Source: Brevibacillus brevis NBRC 100599
Lineage (GTDB): Bacteria > Bacillota > Bacilli > Brevibacillales > Brevibacillaceae
Length of the DNA stretch: 64,000 nucleotides
Assembly: GCF_000010165.1 (NCBI RefSeq)
Contig: NC_012491.1
Span: 3,789,501-3,853,500 of the forward strand
Direction: 5' to 3'
Of this stretch, positions 9,120 through 20,282 are shown in pieces (the stretch's first letter is position 1; each line of letters opens with the position of its first letter). The position numbers were made by a program, and so were the translations under genes. A model generated the notes under the pieces. It was not told where the DNA came from. It did no database searches and saw nothing but the letters and a program-made list of their open reading frames with translations.

Positions 9120-9143
9120 AACTGTAAAGACTTTTTCTTTACA
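9120..9143 (-). other. Hairpin in the ylxM leader
   Basis: CTGTAAAG / CTTTACAG inverted repeat with a 7-base loop between the promoter and the ylxM ribosome binding site. It is too far from a strong T-run to be called a terminator; it could stabilise the mRNA. Confidence 0.4.
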
Positions 9144-9154
9144 GCACGTAGATT

Positions 9155-9183
9155 ATAGTACCTAATTCCACACCTAGTGTCAA
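9155..9183 (-). promoter_or_regulatory. Sigma-A promoter for ylxM-ffh-rpsP-khpA
   Basis: Minus strand: TTGACA (9178-9183), 17-base spacer, TACTAT (9155-9160). It is a near-consensus promoter in the ftsY-ylxM gap. Confidence 0.8.
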
Positions 9184-9228
9184 GGTTTTTTATTGACATC
9201 ATTTTTTTATCTTTGAAACACTATGTTT

Positions 9229-10236
9229 TTACGCATTTTCCTGCTCTTCTGTTTCATCTTTTTGAATCAATCCAGCGAATAACGCATGAACAAATTGCTC
9301 AGGATCAAACTGCTGCAAGTCATCCATTCTTTCACCCAACCCTACGTATTTCACCGGAATGTTCAGCTCGTTGCGAATCGCAATGACGATACCGCCCTTT
9401 GCTGTACCATCCAGCTTGGTCAGGACTAAACCTGTTACTCCAGCAGACTGACCAAACGTTTTCGCCTGCGAAAGCGCATTTTGCCCTGTGGTAGCGTCCA
9501 AAACTAGCAAAACCTCGTGCGGAGCTCCTGGCAATTCGCGTTGCAATACGCGATGTACCTTCGCCAGCTCTTCCATGAGATTGACTTTGTTTTGCAAGCG
9601 ACCTGCGGTATCGCACAACAGCACATCGACCTGTCGGGATTTCGCTGCCTGAATCGCATCGTAGATCACGGCAGCCGGATCAGAGCCTTGTTGCTGCTTG
9701 ATTACGTCAACTCCTACACGCTCTCCCCAAACCTCTAGCTGTTCAATCGCTGCTGCACGGAATGTGTCACCTGCTGCCAGCAGCACTTTTTTATCTTGCT
9801 GCTTGAACATATGCGCCATTTTACCGATTGTGGTTGTTTTCCCTACTCCATTGACCCCTACGAACAAAATGACGTTCAGACGACCGTCCTCTACGTTCAG
9901 AGCCGTATCCGCAGCATCATCATTTTTCAAAAGGGCAACCAGTTTTTCTGAGAGAATCGGCTGCAGGTCGATCGCATTCTCGATTTTTTGCTTGCGCACC
10001 TCTATCCGCAGGTCGTCTATGAGCTCCATTACGGTATTGACGCCCACATCGGATGTAATCAAAATTTCTTCTAATTCATCGAAAAAGTCATCGTCGATCT
10101 TTTTGTAGCGACGTACCAGATCCTCTACTTTTTCTACTAGCAGGTCTCTCGTTTTCGCCAAACCATCCGTAAACTTCTGGGTGACCTCTTCGGATTTTTG
10201 GACAATAGCATCACGAAGGCGCTTGAAAAAACTCAT
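9229..10236 (-). CDS. ftsY: Signal recognition particle receptor FtsY
   Basis: About 335 residues. It is the membrane-associated SRP receptor GTPase. It has an N domain, then a G domain with P-loop [24 protein letters not shown] and [10 protein letters not shown]. The acidic A domain is essentially absent, as in Bacillus. I chose ATG 10236 (MSFFKRLRD), correctly spaced from AAAGGAAG; the in-frame ATG two codons upstream is too close. It follows smc after about 46 bases. Confidence 0.97.
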   Translation of the reverse strand: MSFFKRLRDAIVQKSEEVTQKFTDGLAKTRDLLVEKVEDLVRRYKKIDDDFFDELEEILITSDVGVNTVMELIDDLRIEVRKQKIENAIDLQPILSEKLVALLKNDDAADTALNVEDGRLNVILFVGVNGVGKTTTIGKMAHMFKQQDKKVLLAAGDTFRAAAIEQLEVWGERVGVDVIKQQQGSDPAAVIYDAIQAAKSRQVDVLLCDTAGRLQNKVNLMEELAKVHRVLQRELPGAPHEVLLVLDATTGQNALSQAKTFGQSAGVTGLVLTKLDGTAKGGIVIAIRNELNIPVKYVGLGERMDDLQQFDPEQFVHALFAGLIQKDETEEQENA

Positions 10237-10281
10237 GTTCATCTTCCTTTGCGGGTAGTATCAATTGAATGGCAAATCCGT

Positions 10282-13200
10282 TTAAGAGGCTGATTCGATA
10301 AATTTGTCACTGTCCTCCAGTTTCACGGAGACGAGTTTGGACACGCCGCCCTCCTGCATCGTGATACCGTATAGCACGTCTGCGCTCTCCATTGTGCCTT
10401 TTCTGTGTGTGACGCAAATAAACTGCGTCTGGTTGCTGAAATGGTGCATATACTCGGCGAAACGATTAACGTTTGCCTCATCCAAAGCGGCTTCTACCTC
10501 ATCCAATACACAGAATGGCACTGGCTTCACACGCAGGATGGCAAATAGCAAGGCCATCGCAGTCAAAGCACGTTCGCCCCCGGATAAGAGCGCAAGATTT
10601 TGCAGCTTCTTGCCAGGTGGCTGCGCCACGATATCGATGCCTGTCTCTAGCAGATTATCTGGATTGGAGAGCACAAGATCTGCGCGCCCTCCGCCAAACA
10701 GTTGGACAAACACGTCGCGGAACTGCTCCGAGATCGCATCAAATGTTTCTTTGAAGCGGCGGGACATCTCTGCGTCCATTTCTTGGATCACTTGATAGAG
10801 CATGTCTTTTGCTTCATTCAAATCAGCTTCCTGCGAGCTTAAGAACTGCTGACGCTCTGACAAGCGCTCATATTCCTCAATCGCACCAAGATTCACAGTG
10901 CCAAGTGCCCCAATCTGCTTTTTCAGACGATTGACCACTTGTGTCTCTTCCTGAATCTCGCCACGTGCCGGATATTTTTGCTTCGCCAGGTCGTAGCTCA
11001 TTTCGTATTCTTCGGAGAGTTTATTCAACAGATGATCGAGCTCTACCTCGTTACGATTGACTTTTACTTCTTCCTGATGAAGCTTTTCCTCGAGCGATTT
11101 GACCTCGCGGCGGATTTCCTTGACCTGCTGTTCCACTTGCTCCTGTTTGTAAAAGAGAGTGGCCCGCTCACTTCGCCGCTCTTGAATCAAGCCAGCTACA
11201 CGGTCTTTATCCTGACGCAATTCGCTAATGCGCTGATCCAGCTCAAGCCCGGACGATTCGTTCGTACGCTCCAGTTCATCAAGAGATGCCAAGTTCGCGT
11301 TTTGTTCTTCCCATTCGTGCTGCAATTGGGTTTTTTGCTCCAGCAAGCGTTCTGTTTGCTCCAAGCGTGATTGATACTCTTGCTTGACCTGCGCATTTAG
11401 CACTTTGAGACTTGTTATTTTTTGATTCATTTCTTCTTTGGATTCGAGCTGCTCTTGGCGTTTCGCCTCAGCTTCTGCGATCTGCTCACTGAGCTCTTTT
11501 TCCTCTTGCTCCATGGCAGTCAAAGAAGTTTGCAGCTGCTCTTGCTTTCGTTTAGCTTCTTCCATCTCGCGGCGATAGCTTTCAATATCTTGCTCAACTA
11601 GCTTTGCTCGCTCGCCCAAGGATCTGCCTTCCGATTCTTTTTGCTGCAAGAGCCCTTTTACTTCCTGTTCTTTCAGTCGCAAACTTTCGCCCTCTGTCCG
11701 CAGAGCTTCTTGCTCTTGCTGCATTTGCGCCAGTTCTTTCGTTAGCTGCTCCATAAGGGTAGTATGCCCAGAAATTGCCTGGTCGATTTCTACCAGCTGC
11801 GCTTCCAGCTCTTCTGATTGACGGTTGCGTCCAAGCAGGTTTGTGCTGTTCTTTTTCAAGGCACCCCCTGTCATGGAACCGCCAGCATTCACGATATCGC
11901 CTTCCAGCGTCACGACGCGGTAGCGGTAGCCAAGCGTACGGGCCACACGGTTTGCCTGCTCCAGCTTTTCCGTAATGATGACATTGCCCAATAAACTTTC
12001 GAGGATGGGTCGATACGCTTCCTCAAAGGTCACGAGCTCACTCGCGATTCCGACGACTCCACTCTCTTCCTCCAGCTGGCGCTTATCGCTTGCCTGCAAG
12101 GTGCGCGGACGGATGACATCGAGCGGTAGAAAGGTTGCCCTACCTGCATTATGCTGCTTCAAGTGAGCAATGGCTGCACGCCCAGATGCTTCGTTGTCCA
12201 CGACGACGTTTTGCAGTGCGCCACCCAATGCGACTTCCATCGCTGTCTCGTATTGCTGTGGCACGACAACGAGCTCAGCGACTGCTCCATGGATCCCTTT
12301 GAAGCCCCGCTCGCGTGCTTTCAAAATTTCTTTTACCCCTTGCTGAAACCCTGCGAACTCCGACTGCATTTCTTTTAACAGGTCAAAACGGGACTTCGCT
12401 GCTTCCCGCTTTTGTTCCCAGTGGCGCAGCTCTCGACGGGCTGTTTCAAGGCGGGCTTGTCCTTCGCGCATGCCCTCGACTAGCTCTTTGTATCTAACGC
12501 CGGTTTCTTGAATGGTAGAAACGATCTTCTCCAGCTGATCCTGGAGTTGGCTCAACTGAGCTAGACGCTGCTCTTCTTCATCATCGAGCTGTTTTTTTCC
12601 AGACAATTGACGTTCGACTCTGGCCTCGCTTGTCTTGAGAAGCTGCTCTTGATGACGATTTTCGTTGCGCAGATTCGCCATTTCGTTGAGCTTTTCGAAG
12701 TAATCACTCTTCAAACGCTCCACGTCATCTGTCAGTGATTGCACCATGGAAAAAAATTGACCTTCTGCTTCTTGCAGTGAAGCGTGGGCTTCGGTCATGC
12801 GACGATCCGCTTCCTTGGCCCGCTCTTGTTCTTCTGCCAGTTCGGCCTCAAGACCGTGCTGCTTCTCAGTAATCCGATGCATCTGCTCCATCGTCTGCTG
12901 GCGATTGGCATTGAGATTACGCATACGCTCCCGCAATACCTCACGTTGTCCTTCGACTTTCTCGGTCTCTTCACTAACTGTCAAAAGCACTTGTTGCAGT
13001 TCTTCGATCGATTGGTCGATTTGGGTGACATGAAAACGCGCCTGCTCCAAATCAGCTTCTTGCTTGGATGCTTCGGTCGTTTGTCCGATTAACAGATGCT
13101 TGAGTTCCTCTACGCGTCCAGTGGCTGCTTCCCACTTCGTATGAGCTACTTCAATTTGCTGCACGTAAAGAGCTACTTCATGCTCAACCAGCTTGCGATG

Positions 13201-13854
13201 AAGCTCCTTGTACGTCTTGGCTGTTTCAGCTTGCTCTTGCAAAGGTCCGATTTGCTCCGTAATTTCACTGACGATATCGTGAATACGCACGAGATTTTGC
13301 TCGGTGTCATCGAGCTTTTTCTCCGCCTCGCGCTTGCGTGTTTTGTATTTGACGATTCCGGCTGCTTCTTCAAATATTCCGCGGCGATCCTCGGACTTGG
13401 TACTGAGAATTTCCTCAATTTTACCTTGGCCGATAATCGAATACGCTTCTTTCCCCAGCCCGGTATCCATGAACATCTCCATAATGTCTTTTAGACGGCA
13501 GGATCTGTTGTTTATGTAGTACTCACTATCACCAGAACGATACACTCTGCGGGTAACGGATACCTCCGAATATTCCACATCGAGCGAACGATCTGTATTG
13601 TCTAAGGTGAGTGTCACTTCTGCAAAATTCACTGGCTTGCGCTTGTCACTACCCGCGAAAATAATGTCTTCCATTTTCGCTCCACGCAACGACTTCGCGC
13701 TCTGTTCTCCCAGCACCCAGCGGATCGAATCAGAAACGTTACTTTTCCCACTTCCATTCGGTCCCACTACGGCTGTTACCCCTGGTACAAATTCCAATTC
13801 CGTGCGATCGGCAAAGGATTTGAATCCAGCCAGCTCCAGGCGTTTCAAATACAT
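10282..13854 (-). CDS. smc: Chromosome segregation protein SMC
   Basis: About 1190 residues. It is the ATPase of the SMC-ScpAB condensin that organises and segregates chromosomes. The start is ATG 13854 (MYLKRLELAGFKSF) after AAGGAGG. It has Walker A GPNGSGKSN near residue 32, two long coiled coils around a hinge (about 500-670, with GGSMTGGALKKN at its end), the ABC signature LSGGERALTAMAL and Walker B PFCVLDEVEAALD near the C-terminus. It is followed by ftsY, as in Bacillus. Confidence 0.98.
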   Translation of the reverse strand: MYLKRLELAGFKSFADRTELEFVPGVTAVVGPNGSGKSNVSDSIRWVLGEQSAKSLRGAKMEDIIFAGSDKRKPVNFAEVTLTLDNTDRSLDVEYSEVSVTRRVYRSGDSEYYINNRSCRLKDIMEMFMDTGLGKEAYSIIGQGKIEEILSTKSEDRRGIFEEAAGIVKYKTRKREAEKKLDDTEQNLVRIHDIVSEITEQIGPLQEQAETAKTYKELHRKLVEHEVALYVQQIEVAHTKWEAATGRVEELKHLLIGQTTEASKQEADLEQARFHVTQIDQSIEELQQVLLTVSEETEKVEGQREVLRERMRNLNANRQQTMEQMHRITEKQHGLEAELAEEQERAKEADRRMTEAHASLQEAEGQFFSMVQSLTDDVERLKSDYFEKLNEMANLRNENRHQEQLLKTSEARVERQLSGKKQLDDEEEQRLAQLSQLQDQLEKIVSTIQETGVRYKELVEGMREGQARLETARRELRHWEQKREAAKSRFDLLKEMQSEFAGFQQGVKEILKARERGFKGIHGAVAELVVVPQQYETAMEVALGGALQNVVVDNEASGRAAIAHLKQHNAGRATFLPLDVIRPRTLQASDKRQLEEESGVVGIASELVTFEEAYRPILESLLGNVIITEKLEQANRVARTLGYRYRVVTLEGDIVNAGGSMTGGALKKNSTNLLGRNRQSEELEAQLVEIDQAISGHTTLMEQLTKELAQMQQEQEALRTEGESLRLKEQEVKGLLQQKESEGRSLGERAKLVEQDIESYRREMEEAKRKQEQLQTSLTAMEQEEKELSEQIAEAEAKRQEQLESKEEMNQKITSLKVLNAQVKQEYQSRLEQTERLLEQKTQLQHEWEEQNANLASLDELERTNESSGLELDQRISELRQDKDRVAGLIQERRSERATLFYKQEQVEQQVKEIRREVKSLEEKLHQEEVKVNRNEVELDHLLNKLSEEYEMSYDLAKQKYPARGEIQEETQVVNRLKKQIGALGTVNLGAIEEYERLSERQQFLSSQEADLNEAKDMLYQVIQEMDAEMSRRFKETFDAISEQFRDVFVQLFGGGRADLVLSNPDNLLETGIDIVAQPPGKKLQNLALLSGGERALTAMALLFAILRVKPVPFCVLDEVEAALDEANVNRFAEYMHHFSNQTQFICVTHRKGTMESADVLYGITMQEGGVSKLVSVKLEDSDKFIESAS

Positions 13855-14058
13855 ACGTACGGTCCTCCTTAAGAAACCATCCAAGACTGCCTGCCAAATG
13901 GACAGACTTACAAACATGCAAGGATCGGATGGTACCCGAAAAGAAGCCCCTGCATCGAACAGGAGCTACCTACTACGAGCCTACATGGTCATCTGTAGGT
14001 AAGTGTATCATAGATAGCGGTCATCTCGCAGTATTTTCCCTCTGTTTCCCACCGGAAA

Positions 14059-14096
14059 GAAAAAAGCTGCACCATCTTGTAGCAGATGATGCAGCC
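14059..14096 (-). terminator. Terminator after rnc
   Basis: Minus strand: GCTGCATCATC, loop, GATGGTGCAGCTTTTTTC. It lies directly past the rnc stop and ends the fapR-rnc operon before smc. Confidence 0.85.
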
Positions 14097-14114
14097 CTTC
14101 TCGCTGACGAGTGA

Positions 14115-14855
14115 TTATTTATCCCCCAGCTTGACCAATGCTCGTGCAGCAGCTTGCTGTTCCGCTTCTTTTTTGGAGCGGCCAGAGCCGATGCCAAGCG
14201 AACGATTGTTCAATAGCACCTCAGATACGAACTCTCGATTATGAGCTGGTCCTTTTTCTTCTACAATTCGGTAATGGATGTCTCCCAGATTGTCTTGTTG
14301 AACAAATTCCTGCAACTGGCTCTTGAAGTCGGTTACCTGGGCAAACTCTCCTTTGTCAATGCGCGGGTAGACGTATTTTTCCATAAAGGAAAAGACTGCT
14401 TCCAACCCCTGATCCAAGTAAAGCGCACCTACAAACGCCTCAAAAACGTCCGCTAGCAAGGCTGGTCGCTGACGTCCACCTGTCAGCTCTTCCCCTTTTC
14501 CCAGCAATACGAGATCGCCAAAATTCAACAGTTCAGCAAACTTGACGAGAGAAGGCTCACAGACAATGGCTGCACGCAGCTTTGTCATTTCCCCTTCGCT
14601 CATCTTCGGAAAAGTTTTATACAAAAACTGGGAGACGGTCAACTCCAACACAGCATCCCCCAAAAACTCTAGCCGCTCATTGTCTGATATTCGTTTGCCG
14701 CGTTGCTCGTTCACGTAGGAAGAATGGGTGAATGCCTGCCGCAAAACACTTTCATCGCGAAAGCGAAAGCCTATCGTTTCTTGCAGCTGTGCAAAATTCA
14801 TCACCCTCACCACCATTCCAGGAGACTGCCTACTTTTTCTATCAGTAGGGCTCAT
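14115..14855 (-). CDS. rnc: Ribonuclease III
   Basis: 246 residues from the first ATG. It cleaves double-stranded RNA, including rRNA precursors and scRNA. The signature [14 protein letters not shown] marks the RNase III domain and GDKFESQL-like residues follow; the dsRNA-binding domain fills the last 70 residues ([16 protein letters not shown]). The ATG at 14855 abuts the fabF stop and lacks a clear binding site; an internal ATG ([11 protein letters not shown]) after GGTGAGGG is an alternative. The gene closes the fap operon. Confidence 0.96.
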   Translation of the reverse strand: MSPTDRKSRQSPGMVVRVMNFAQLQETIGFRFRDESVLRQAFTHSSYVNEQRGKRISDNERLEFLGDAVLELTVSQFLYKTFPKMSEGEMTKLRAAIVCEPSLVKFAELLNFGDLVLLGKGEELTGGRQRPALLADVFEAFVGALYLDQGLEAVFSFMEKYVYPRIDKGEFAQVTDFKSQLQEFVQQDNLGDIHYRIVEEKGPAHNREFVSEVLLNNRSLGIGSGRSKKEAEQQAAARALVKLGDK

Positions 14856-16097
14856 TTATGCTTCGTATCGCTTCAGGATTACCGTTGCGTTGTGACCGCC
14901 GAATCCAAATGTATTGGAAACAGCCACATTGACGGTCGCCTTACGCGCATGGTTCGGAACATAGTCCAGATCACATTCTGGATCCGGGTTTTCCAAGTTG
15001 ATTGTTGGAGGCAGTATTTGATCACGTAGCGCATATGCCGTCGCGATTGCCTCGACGCCACCAGTAGCACCCAGCAAATGGCCTGTCATCGATTTGGTCG
15101 AGCTGACAGCCAATTTGTATGCGTGCTCGCCAAATACAGTCTTGATCGCTTGTGTTTCTGCGATATCTCCTTGGCCAGTAGAAGTACCATGTGCATTAAT
15201 ATATTGAACTTCTGTTGGGTCAACGCCAGCGTCTTTCAGTGCGCTTGCCATGCAACGCGCAGCTCCTTCGCCACCAGGAGATGGAGAAGTAATATGATGC
15301 GCATCTGCACTCATCCCGTAGCCAATGAGTTCCGCGATGATCGTTGCTCCACGTTTTTTCGCATGCTCGAGCTCTTCCAGAATCAGAACACCAGCACCTT
15401 CGCCCATTACAAAGCCATCGCGATCCTTATCAAACGGACGGCTTGCTTTTTGTGGCTCATCGTTTCTGGTGGACATCGCTTTCGCTGAGCAAAAGCCTGC
15501 AAATCCCATTGGACGCACGGTTGCTTCTGCTCCACCTGCGATCATGACATCTGCGTGATCGAACTGGATCAAACGCAGTGCTTCACCGATTGCGTTTGTA
15601 CCTGTCGCACAAGCGGTAATCGCACTGGAGGTTGGTCCTTTTGCACCGTATTGAATGGATACTGCACCAGACGCCATGTTCGCAATTAGCATCGGAATAA
15701 AGAATGGACTCACACGACGTGGTCCTTTTTCCAACAAGACGGAATGCTGTTCTTCCCATGTAGTCAGACCACCGATTCCGGACCCGATGTATACACCCAC
15801 TCGTTCCGCATTTTCTGGCGTGATCTCCAGTTTTGCATCTTCTACAGCCATTTTGGCAGCAGCTAATCCAAACTGAACGAATCGGTCTGTACGTCGGATT
15901 TCTTTCTTGTCCATATACTGCTCAGGATCGAAGTTTTTCACTTCGCCTGCAATTTGTGTTGGATAATCAGAAGCGTCAAAGGCAGCCACACGGTCAATGC
16001 CTGATTTTCCTTCCAGCAAGCTGTTCCAAAAAGTCTGTGCGTCATTCCCTACTGGAGAAACGACACCAACGCCAGTAATCACCACTCTGCGTTTCAT
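14856..16097 (-). CDS. fabF: Beta-ketoacyl-ACP synthase II
   Basis: About 413 residues. It elongates acyl-ACP with malonyl-ACP. Motifs: the active-site Cys in [13 protein letters not shown] and the two His in [11 protein letters not shown] and [11 protein letters not shown]; it ends with [15 protein letters not shown] chose ATG 16097 (MKRRVVITG), spaced properly from GAGGTGA, over a GTG three codons upstream. It lies downstream of acpP past a hairpin and is followed by rnc. Confidence 0.97.
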   Translation of the reverse strand: MKRRVVITGVGVVSPVGNDAQTFWNSLLEGKSGIDRVAAFDASDYPTQIAGEVKNFDPEQYMDKKEIRRTDRFVQFGLAAAKMAVEDAKLEITPENAERVGVYIGSGIGGLTTWEEQHSVLLEKGPRRVSPFFIPMLIANMASGAVSIQYGAKGPTSSAITACATGTNAIGEALRLIQFDHADVMIAGGAEATVRPMGFAGFCSAKAMSTRNDEPQKASRPFDKDRDGFVMGEGAGVLILEELEHAKKRGATIIAELIGYGMSADAHHITSPSPGGEGAARCMASALKDAGVDPTEVQYINAHGTSTGQGDIAETQAIKTVFGEHAYKLAVSSTKSMTGHLLGATGGVEAIATAYALRDQILPPTINLENPDPECDLDYVPNHARKATVNVAVSNTFGFGGHNATVILKRYEA

Positions 16098-16197
16098 TGC
16101 AATCACCTCTATATGAAAGTCAGCAGTCAGCTTCTAACATTCACTGCATGCAAAACGTGTATTTATTTGGATTATGTACAGGTGACTATTGAAGGAG

Positions 16198-16220
16198 AAG
16201 TCCCGTATGGTACGGGACTT
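16198..16220 (-). terminator. Hairpin between acpP and fabF
   Basis: Perfect inverted repeat AAGTCCCGTA-N3-TACGGGACTT just past the acpP stop. The following minus-strand sequence is CTCCTTC, a weak U-run. It could be a partial terminator or a 3' stabiliser giving more acpP than fabF mRNA. Confidence 0.55.
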
Positions 16221-16233
16221 CCAACAGATCAAC

Positions 16234-16467
16234 CTACTTGTGAGATTCTATGTATTTAACAACCTCACCAACAGAAGTGATCTTTTCAGCATCTTCGTCG
16301 GAAATCTCTAAATCAAACTCATCTTCGAGTTCCATTACGAGTTCAACCACATCCAGGGAGTCAGCGCCCAGGTCTTCTTTGAAAGAAGCTTCCAAAGTAA
16401 TTTTGGACTCATCTACACCCAGACGATCGACGATGATTTTCTTTACACGCTCCAAAGTATCTGCCAT
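16234..16467 (-). CDS. acpP: Acyl carrier protein
   Basis: 77 residues, very acidic. It carries growing acyl chains on a phosphopantetheine attached to the Ser of the motif [12 protein letters not shown]. It lies between fabG and fabF with longer gaps on both sides (86 and 136 bases), which may allow separate expression, as expected for an abundant protein. Confidence 0.98.
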
Positions 16468-16552
16468 CTTGCTTCACCCCCTCTCCCGTATTATAGTGGA
16501 TGAGCTTTCAAAAAACCAGTTCTCGTAAAAACGCTCGTTTGAGGTTTTCTTC

Positions 16553-17293
16553 CTACATGTACATTCCGCCGTCTACGTGCAGGGTCTGCCCTGTCATGTA
16601 GTTGGCTGCGTCGGATGCCAGGAACAGCACGACAGATGCGATATCATCTGTTTGTCCCAAACGGGCAAGCGGAATTTGGCTTGTGAGCCCTGCTTTGACA
16701 TCTTCCGGCAATACAGCAGTCATTTCTGTATCGATAAATCCTGGCGCAACAGCATTCACCGTAATATTACGGCTAGCCAGCTCACGAGCAGCCGTCTTCG
16801 TCAAGCCGATAACCCCAGCTTTTGCCGCCACGTAGTTTGCTTGTCCTGCGTTCCCCAAAACACCTACCACAGAAGTGATGTTGATGATTTTGCCTGAACG
16901 CTGCTTCATCATCGGGCGAGTCGCTGCTTTTACGCAGTTGAATACACCCTTCAGATTCGTCGCAATCACATCATCCCACTCGTCTTCTTTCATACGCATG
17001 ATCAGGTTGTCGCGAGTAATTCCCGCATTGTTCACGAGAATATCGATCACACCAAAATGTTCCAAAGCTGCTTTGAACATCTCGTTGACATCTTCTGTAG
17101 AAGAAACGTTCGCGCGAATCATAATGGCATCGCGGCCCATTTCTTTAATAAGGGCAACAGTTTCACTCGCTGCCGCTTCACTACCTGCGTAATTGACAAC
17201 TACATTCGCGCCAGCTTCTGCCAGCTTCAATGCAATCGCACGCCCGATACCACGGGAAGCCCCTGTGACCAGTGCTGTTTTTCCAGTTAACAT
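16553..17293 (-). CDS. fabG: 3-oxoacyl-ACP reductase
   Basis: 246 residues. It is a short-chain dehydrogenase that reduces beta-ketoacyl-ACP with NADPH. The cofactor motif is [10 protein letters not shown] at 11-20, NNAG near 88, the catalytic Ser in INITSVVG and Tyr/Lys in YVAAK. The start overlaps the fabD stop by 7 bases. Confidence 0.97.
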   Translation of the reverse strand: MLTGKTALVTGASRGIGRAIALKLAEAGANVVVNYAGSEAAASETVALIKEMGRDAIMIRANVSSTEDVNEMFKAALEHFGVIDILVNNAGITRDNLIMRMKEDEWDDVIATNLKGVFNCVKAATRPMMKQRSGKIINITSVVGVLGNAGQANYVAAKAGVIGLTKTAARELASRNITVNAVAPGFIDTEMTAVLPEDVKAGLTSQIPLARLGQTDDIASVVLFLASDAANYMTGQTLHVDGGMYM

Positions 17294-18237
17294 AGTACCC
17301 CTCCGTTCAAAAGCTCAGTAAGTGAATCCATGTCCTGCACAGAGATAATCGTCGTATCCGCTGGTGCGATTTTCTTGATTAAACCGGCCAAAACTTTTCC
17401 TGGACCGATTTCTACAAAAGTGGTCACACCTGCTTCGACCATCCATTGTACAGAATCCTCCCACAAAACTGGAGCGGAAACTTGTTGAACCAATTGATCT
17501 ACAATGATTGTAGCCTCAGATACTGGCCTAGCTGTTACGTTTGCCACGACAGGCACTGCCGCTTCTTGTACCGTAACGCCAGCCAAAACAGCTTGCAGTT
17601 TATCTGCTGCCGGCTGCATCAAGCTCGAGTGGAACGGCCCGCTTACATTCAATGGAAGGACACGCTTTGCGCCAGCTTCCTTCGCTTTTTCACCGGCCAG
17701 CTTCACACCTTCAGCTGAACCAGAGATGACAATTTGGCCTGGGCAGTTCATGTTCGCTAATTGAACAGGATGTCCAGATGCCGTTACTTCTTCGCAAACC
17801 GCATGCAGTGCTGCGCGATCCATGTTCAAGACAGCAGCCATCGCACCTTGTCCCGCTGGCACTGCCTCTTCCATGAACTGACCACGAGCTCGCACAGTTT
17901 TGACTGCATCTGCAAAGGACAAGGCCCCAGCTGCAACCAAAGCGGAATACTCACCCAAGCTGTGACCTGCGACGAACGCAGGTTTATAGTCAGGCAACTT
18001 TTCGTTCAATGCTGCCATAACAGCGATGCTTGCTGTCAAAATAGCTGGCTGTGTGTTTGCGGTCAGCTTCAATTCCTCTTCTGGTCCTGCAAAACACAGT
18101 CCCGACAAGGAAAAGCCGAGCGCTTCATCAGCCTGCTCAAATATGTGACGGGCCGCTTCCGATTGTTCGGAGAGCGCTTGCCCCATTCCTACAAATTGTG
18201 AACCTTGCCCTGGAAAAACAAAGGCTACCTTTCCCAT
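17287..18237 (-). CDS. fabD: Malonyl-CoA:ACP transacylase
   Basis: 316 residues from ATG 18237 ([14 protein letters not shown]), with a GGGAG site upstream. It transfers malonyl from CoA to ACP. The nucleophile Ser lies in [10 protein letters not shown], with the early [12 protein letters not shown] motif and His in GPFHSSLM. It directly follows fabH (2-base gap) and overlaps fabG. Confidence 0.97.
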   Translation of the reverse strand: MGKVAFVFPGQGSQFVGMGQALSEQSEAARHIFEQADEALGFSLSGLCFAGPEEELKLTANTQPAILTASIAVMAALNEKLPDYKPAFVAGHSLGEYSALVAAGALSFADAVKTVRARGQFMEEAVPAGQGAMAAVLNMDRAALHAVCEEVTASGHPVQLANMNCPGQIVISGSAEGVKLAGEKAKEAGAKRVLPLNVSGPFHSSLMQPAADKLQAVLAGVTVQEAAVPVVANVTARPVSEATIIVDQLVQQVSAPVLWEDSVQWMVEAGVTTFVEIGPGKVLAGLIKKIAPADTTIISVQDMDSLTELLNGGVLC

Positions 18238-18239
18238 TC

Positions 18240-19256
18240 CTACTTGCTCCCTTCTGCCGGGGTTGTGCACCACTTCAAGAGCGTCGCTCCCCAAGTCAAG
18301 CCGCCACCAAACCCAACCAGAATCAGGTTATCGCCTTCTTTTACGCGACCAGCCTTTACTGCTTCATCCAGTGCTACAGGAATAGAAGCAGAGGACATGT
18401 TTCCATAGCGATCTAGATTGATCGCAACTTTATCCTCAGACAGACCAAAACGCTGTACAGCAGAGTCGATAATGCGTTTGTTTGCCTGATGCGGCACTAA
18501 CAGGTCGATCTCATCCTTCGATACGCCCGCTTTGGACAAGACAGCCTCTGTTGCAGAATTCATCACGCGAACGGCGAATTTGAAAACTTCTCCGCCTGCC
18601 ATGTAGAGATAATGCAGTCCTTGCTCCACAGACTCAACAGATGCAGGCGTTCTGGAGCCACCTGCCGGCATGCACAAGAGTGAACCGCCTGATCCATCTG
18701 CGCCGAGCTCAAAGGACTGGAAGCCGTAGCCCTCGGTAACTTCACCGATAACAGCCGCACCCGCGCCGTCTCCAAACAACACACATGTATTTCGATCTTT
18801 GTAATTCGTAATTTTGGACAAGGTCTCAACGCCTACGACCAACACTTTTTTATACAAACCGTTTTGGATGAACTGAGTCGCTGTCGTAATTCCGTACAAA
18901 AAGCCTGTGCAAGCCGCGGAAAGATCCATTGCAGCGGCGCGTGTAGCACCCAGTTTTTCTTGCAACAAGCAAGCAGTAGACGGGAACGACATGTCAGGTG
19001 TTACGGTAGCGACAATGATCATATCCAGCTGTTCCGCACTGATGTTTGCTTTTTCGAGAGCAGCTTTGGCAGCCTCGTAAGCCAAGTCGGAAGAAGCTTG
19101 CTCCGGTGAGCTAATGCGGCGTTCTCTGATTCCAGTACGGGAAACAATCCACTCATCAGAGGTTTCCACCATTTTCTCCAGATCAAAGTTCGTCAATACC
19201 CGCTCCGGTGTATAAGAGCCTGTAGACAAAATCCCTACTGAACGCTTTGCACTCAT
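18240..19256 (-). CDS. fabH: Beta-ketoacyl-ACP synthase III
   Basis: About 338 residues. It starts fatty acid synthesis by condensing acyl-CoA with malonyl-ACP; in Gram-positives with branched lipids it prefers branched primers. Catalytic Cys in LSAACTGFLYG, His in VPHQANKRI and Asn in NLDRYGNMS. ATG 19256 (MSAKRSVG) is my choice; a GTG three codons upstream overlaps the plsX stop. Unlike in B. subtilis, fabH sits inside the fapR operon. Confidence 0.96.
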   Translation of the reverse strand: MSAKRSVGILSTGSYTPERVLTNFDLEKMVETSDEWIVSRTGIRERRISSPEQASSDLAYEAAKAALEKANISAEQLDMIIVATVTPDMSFPSTACLLQEKLGATRAAAMDLSAACTGFLYGITTATQFIQNGLYKKVLVVGVETLSKITNYKDRNTCVLFGDGAGAAVIGEVTEGYGFQSFELGADGSGGSLLCMPAGGSRTPASVESVEQGLHYLYMAGGEVFKFAVRVMNSATEAVLSKAGVSKDEIDLLVPHQANKRIIDSAVQRFGLSEDKVAINLDRYGNMSSASIPVALDEAVKAGRVKEGDNLILVGFGGGLTWGATLLKWCTTPAEGSK

Positions 19257-19261
19257 CTGCT

Positions 19262-20269
19262 TCACTCGCTTTCTCCCAAAGTATTTTTCTGTAATGATTG
19301 CTGGATAACCTCGTTCACGTCCTGCTGAACAAACCGCGTAGCACTGACGATCGCGTTTTTCATTGCACGCTCATTCGAGGAACCGTGAGCCTTGATCACA
19401 GGGGATTTCAATCCCAACAAGGGAGCTCCACCGTATTCCGCATAATCCATTTTCTTTTTAAAACGAACCAATCCAGGTTTCAGAATGGCCGCTCCTAGCT
19501 TATTAATCAGGCTGGAAGTAAACTCCTGCTTCAACTGCGAAAAGATTGTGGAGGCTGCACCCTCTACGGCTTTTAACAAAACATTTCCTACAAAGCCGTC
19601 GCATACGAGCACATCACAGGCTCCTTGCATAACATCGCGTGCTTCCACATTTCCTACAAAATTCAAGTCAGCTTCTTGAAGGAGAGGAAAAACAGCTTTC
19701 GTCAATTCGTTTCCTTTTCCTTCTTCCGTCCCGACATTGAGCAAGCCTACTGTCGGACGCTCAAAGCCCAACACTTTCTCAGCATACAAGCTCCCCATCA
19801 CCGCGTATTGTACGAGCTGATGTGGCTTGGCATCCATATTGGCTCCGACGTCTAGCGTCAGTGTTACGCGGCCTTTTGAATTCGGGATATAGGCACAAAG
19901 CGCCGGGCGCTCGATTCCATCCATGCGTCCTGCGTAGAGCAAGCCCGCTGTCATTAAAGCGCCCGTATTTCCTGCCGAAATCATCGCGTCGACTTTTTTC
20001 TCGCGCGCCATCTCAACTGCTACGACCAGCGAAGAATTCTTCTTACGCCGAACAGCTCGAACCGGTTCATCATCTGGCAAAATCACTTCCGCTGCAGGAA
20101 CGATTTCAATGTTTGCCGGAATATCCTGCGGCAAATGGTTCCGAATAGCCTGTTCATCTCCCACCAATACAACTGTAATGGCCGGGTTTTCCTTGATGGC
20201 AGCAAGCGCCCCTAATACGGTACTCTTCGGTGCGTGATCGCCGCCCATCGCATCCACTGCAATTCGCAA
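19262..20269 (-). CDS. plsX: Phosphate acyltransferase PlsX
   Basis: 335 residues from TTG 20269, which stands 8 bases after AAGGAGG and gives the usual beginning LRIAVDAMGGDHAP. It converts acyl-ACP to acyl-phosphate for phospholipid synthesis. Motifs AVDAMGGDHAPK and SAGNTGALMTAG are family hallmarks. Upstream in-frame ATGs lie inside fapR and lack a binding site. It follows fapR closely. Confidence 0.96.
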   Translation of the reverse strand: MRIAVDAMGGDHAPKSTVLGALAAIKENPAITVVLVGDEQAIRNHLPQDIPANIEIVPAAEVILPDDEPVRAVRRKKNSSLVVAVEMAREKKVDAMISAGNTGALMTAGLLYAGRMDGIERPALCAYIPNSKGRVTLTLDVGANMDAKPHQLVQYAVMGSLYAEKVLGFERPTVGLLNVGTEEGKGNELTKAVFPLLQEADLNFVGNVEARDVMQGACDVLVCDGFVGNVLLKAVEGAASTIFSQLKQEFTSSLINKLGAAILKPGLVRFKKKMDYAEYGGAPLLGLKSPVIKAHGSSNERAMKNAIVSATRFVQQDVNEVIQQSLQKNTLGESE

Positions 20270-20282
20270 CCGTGATTCCTCC

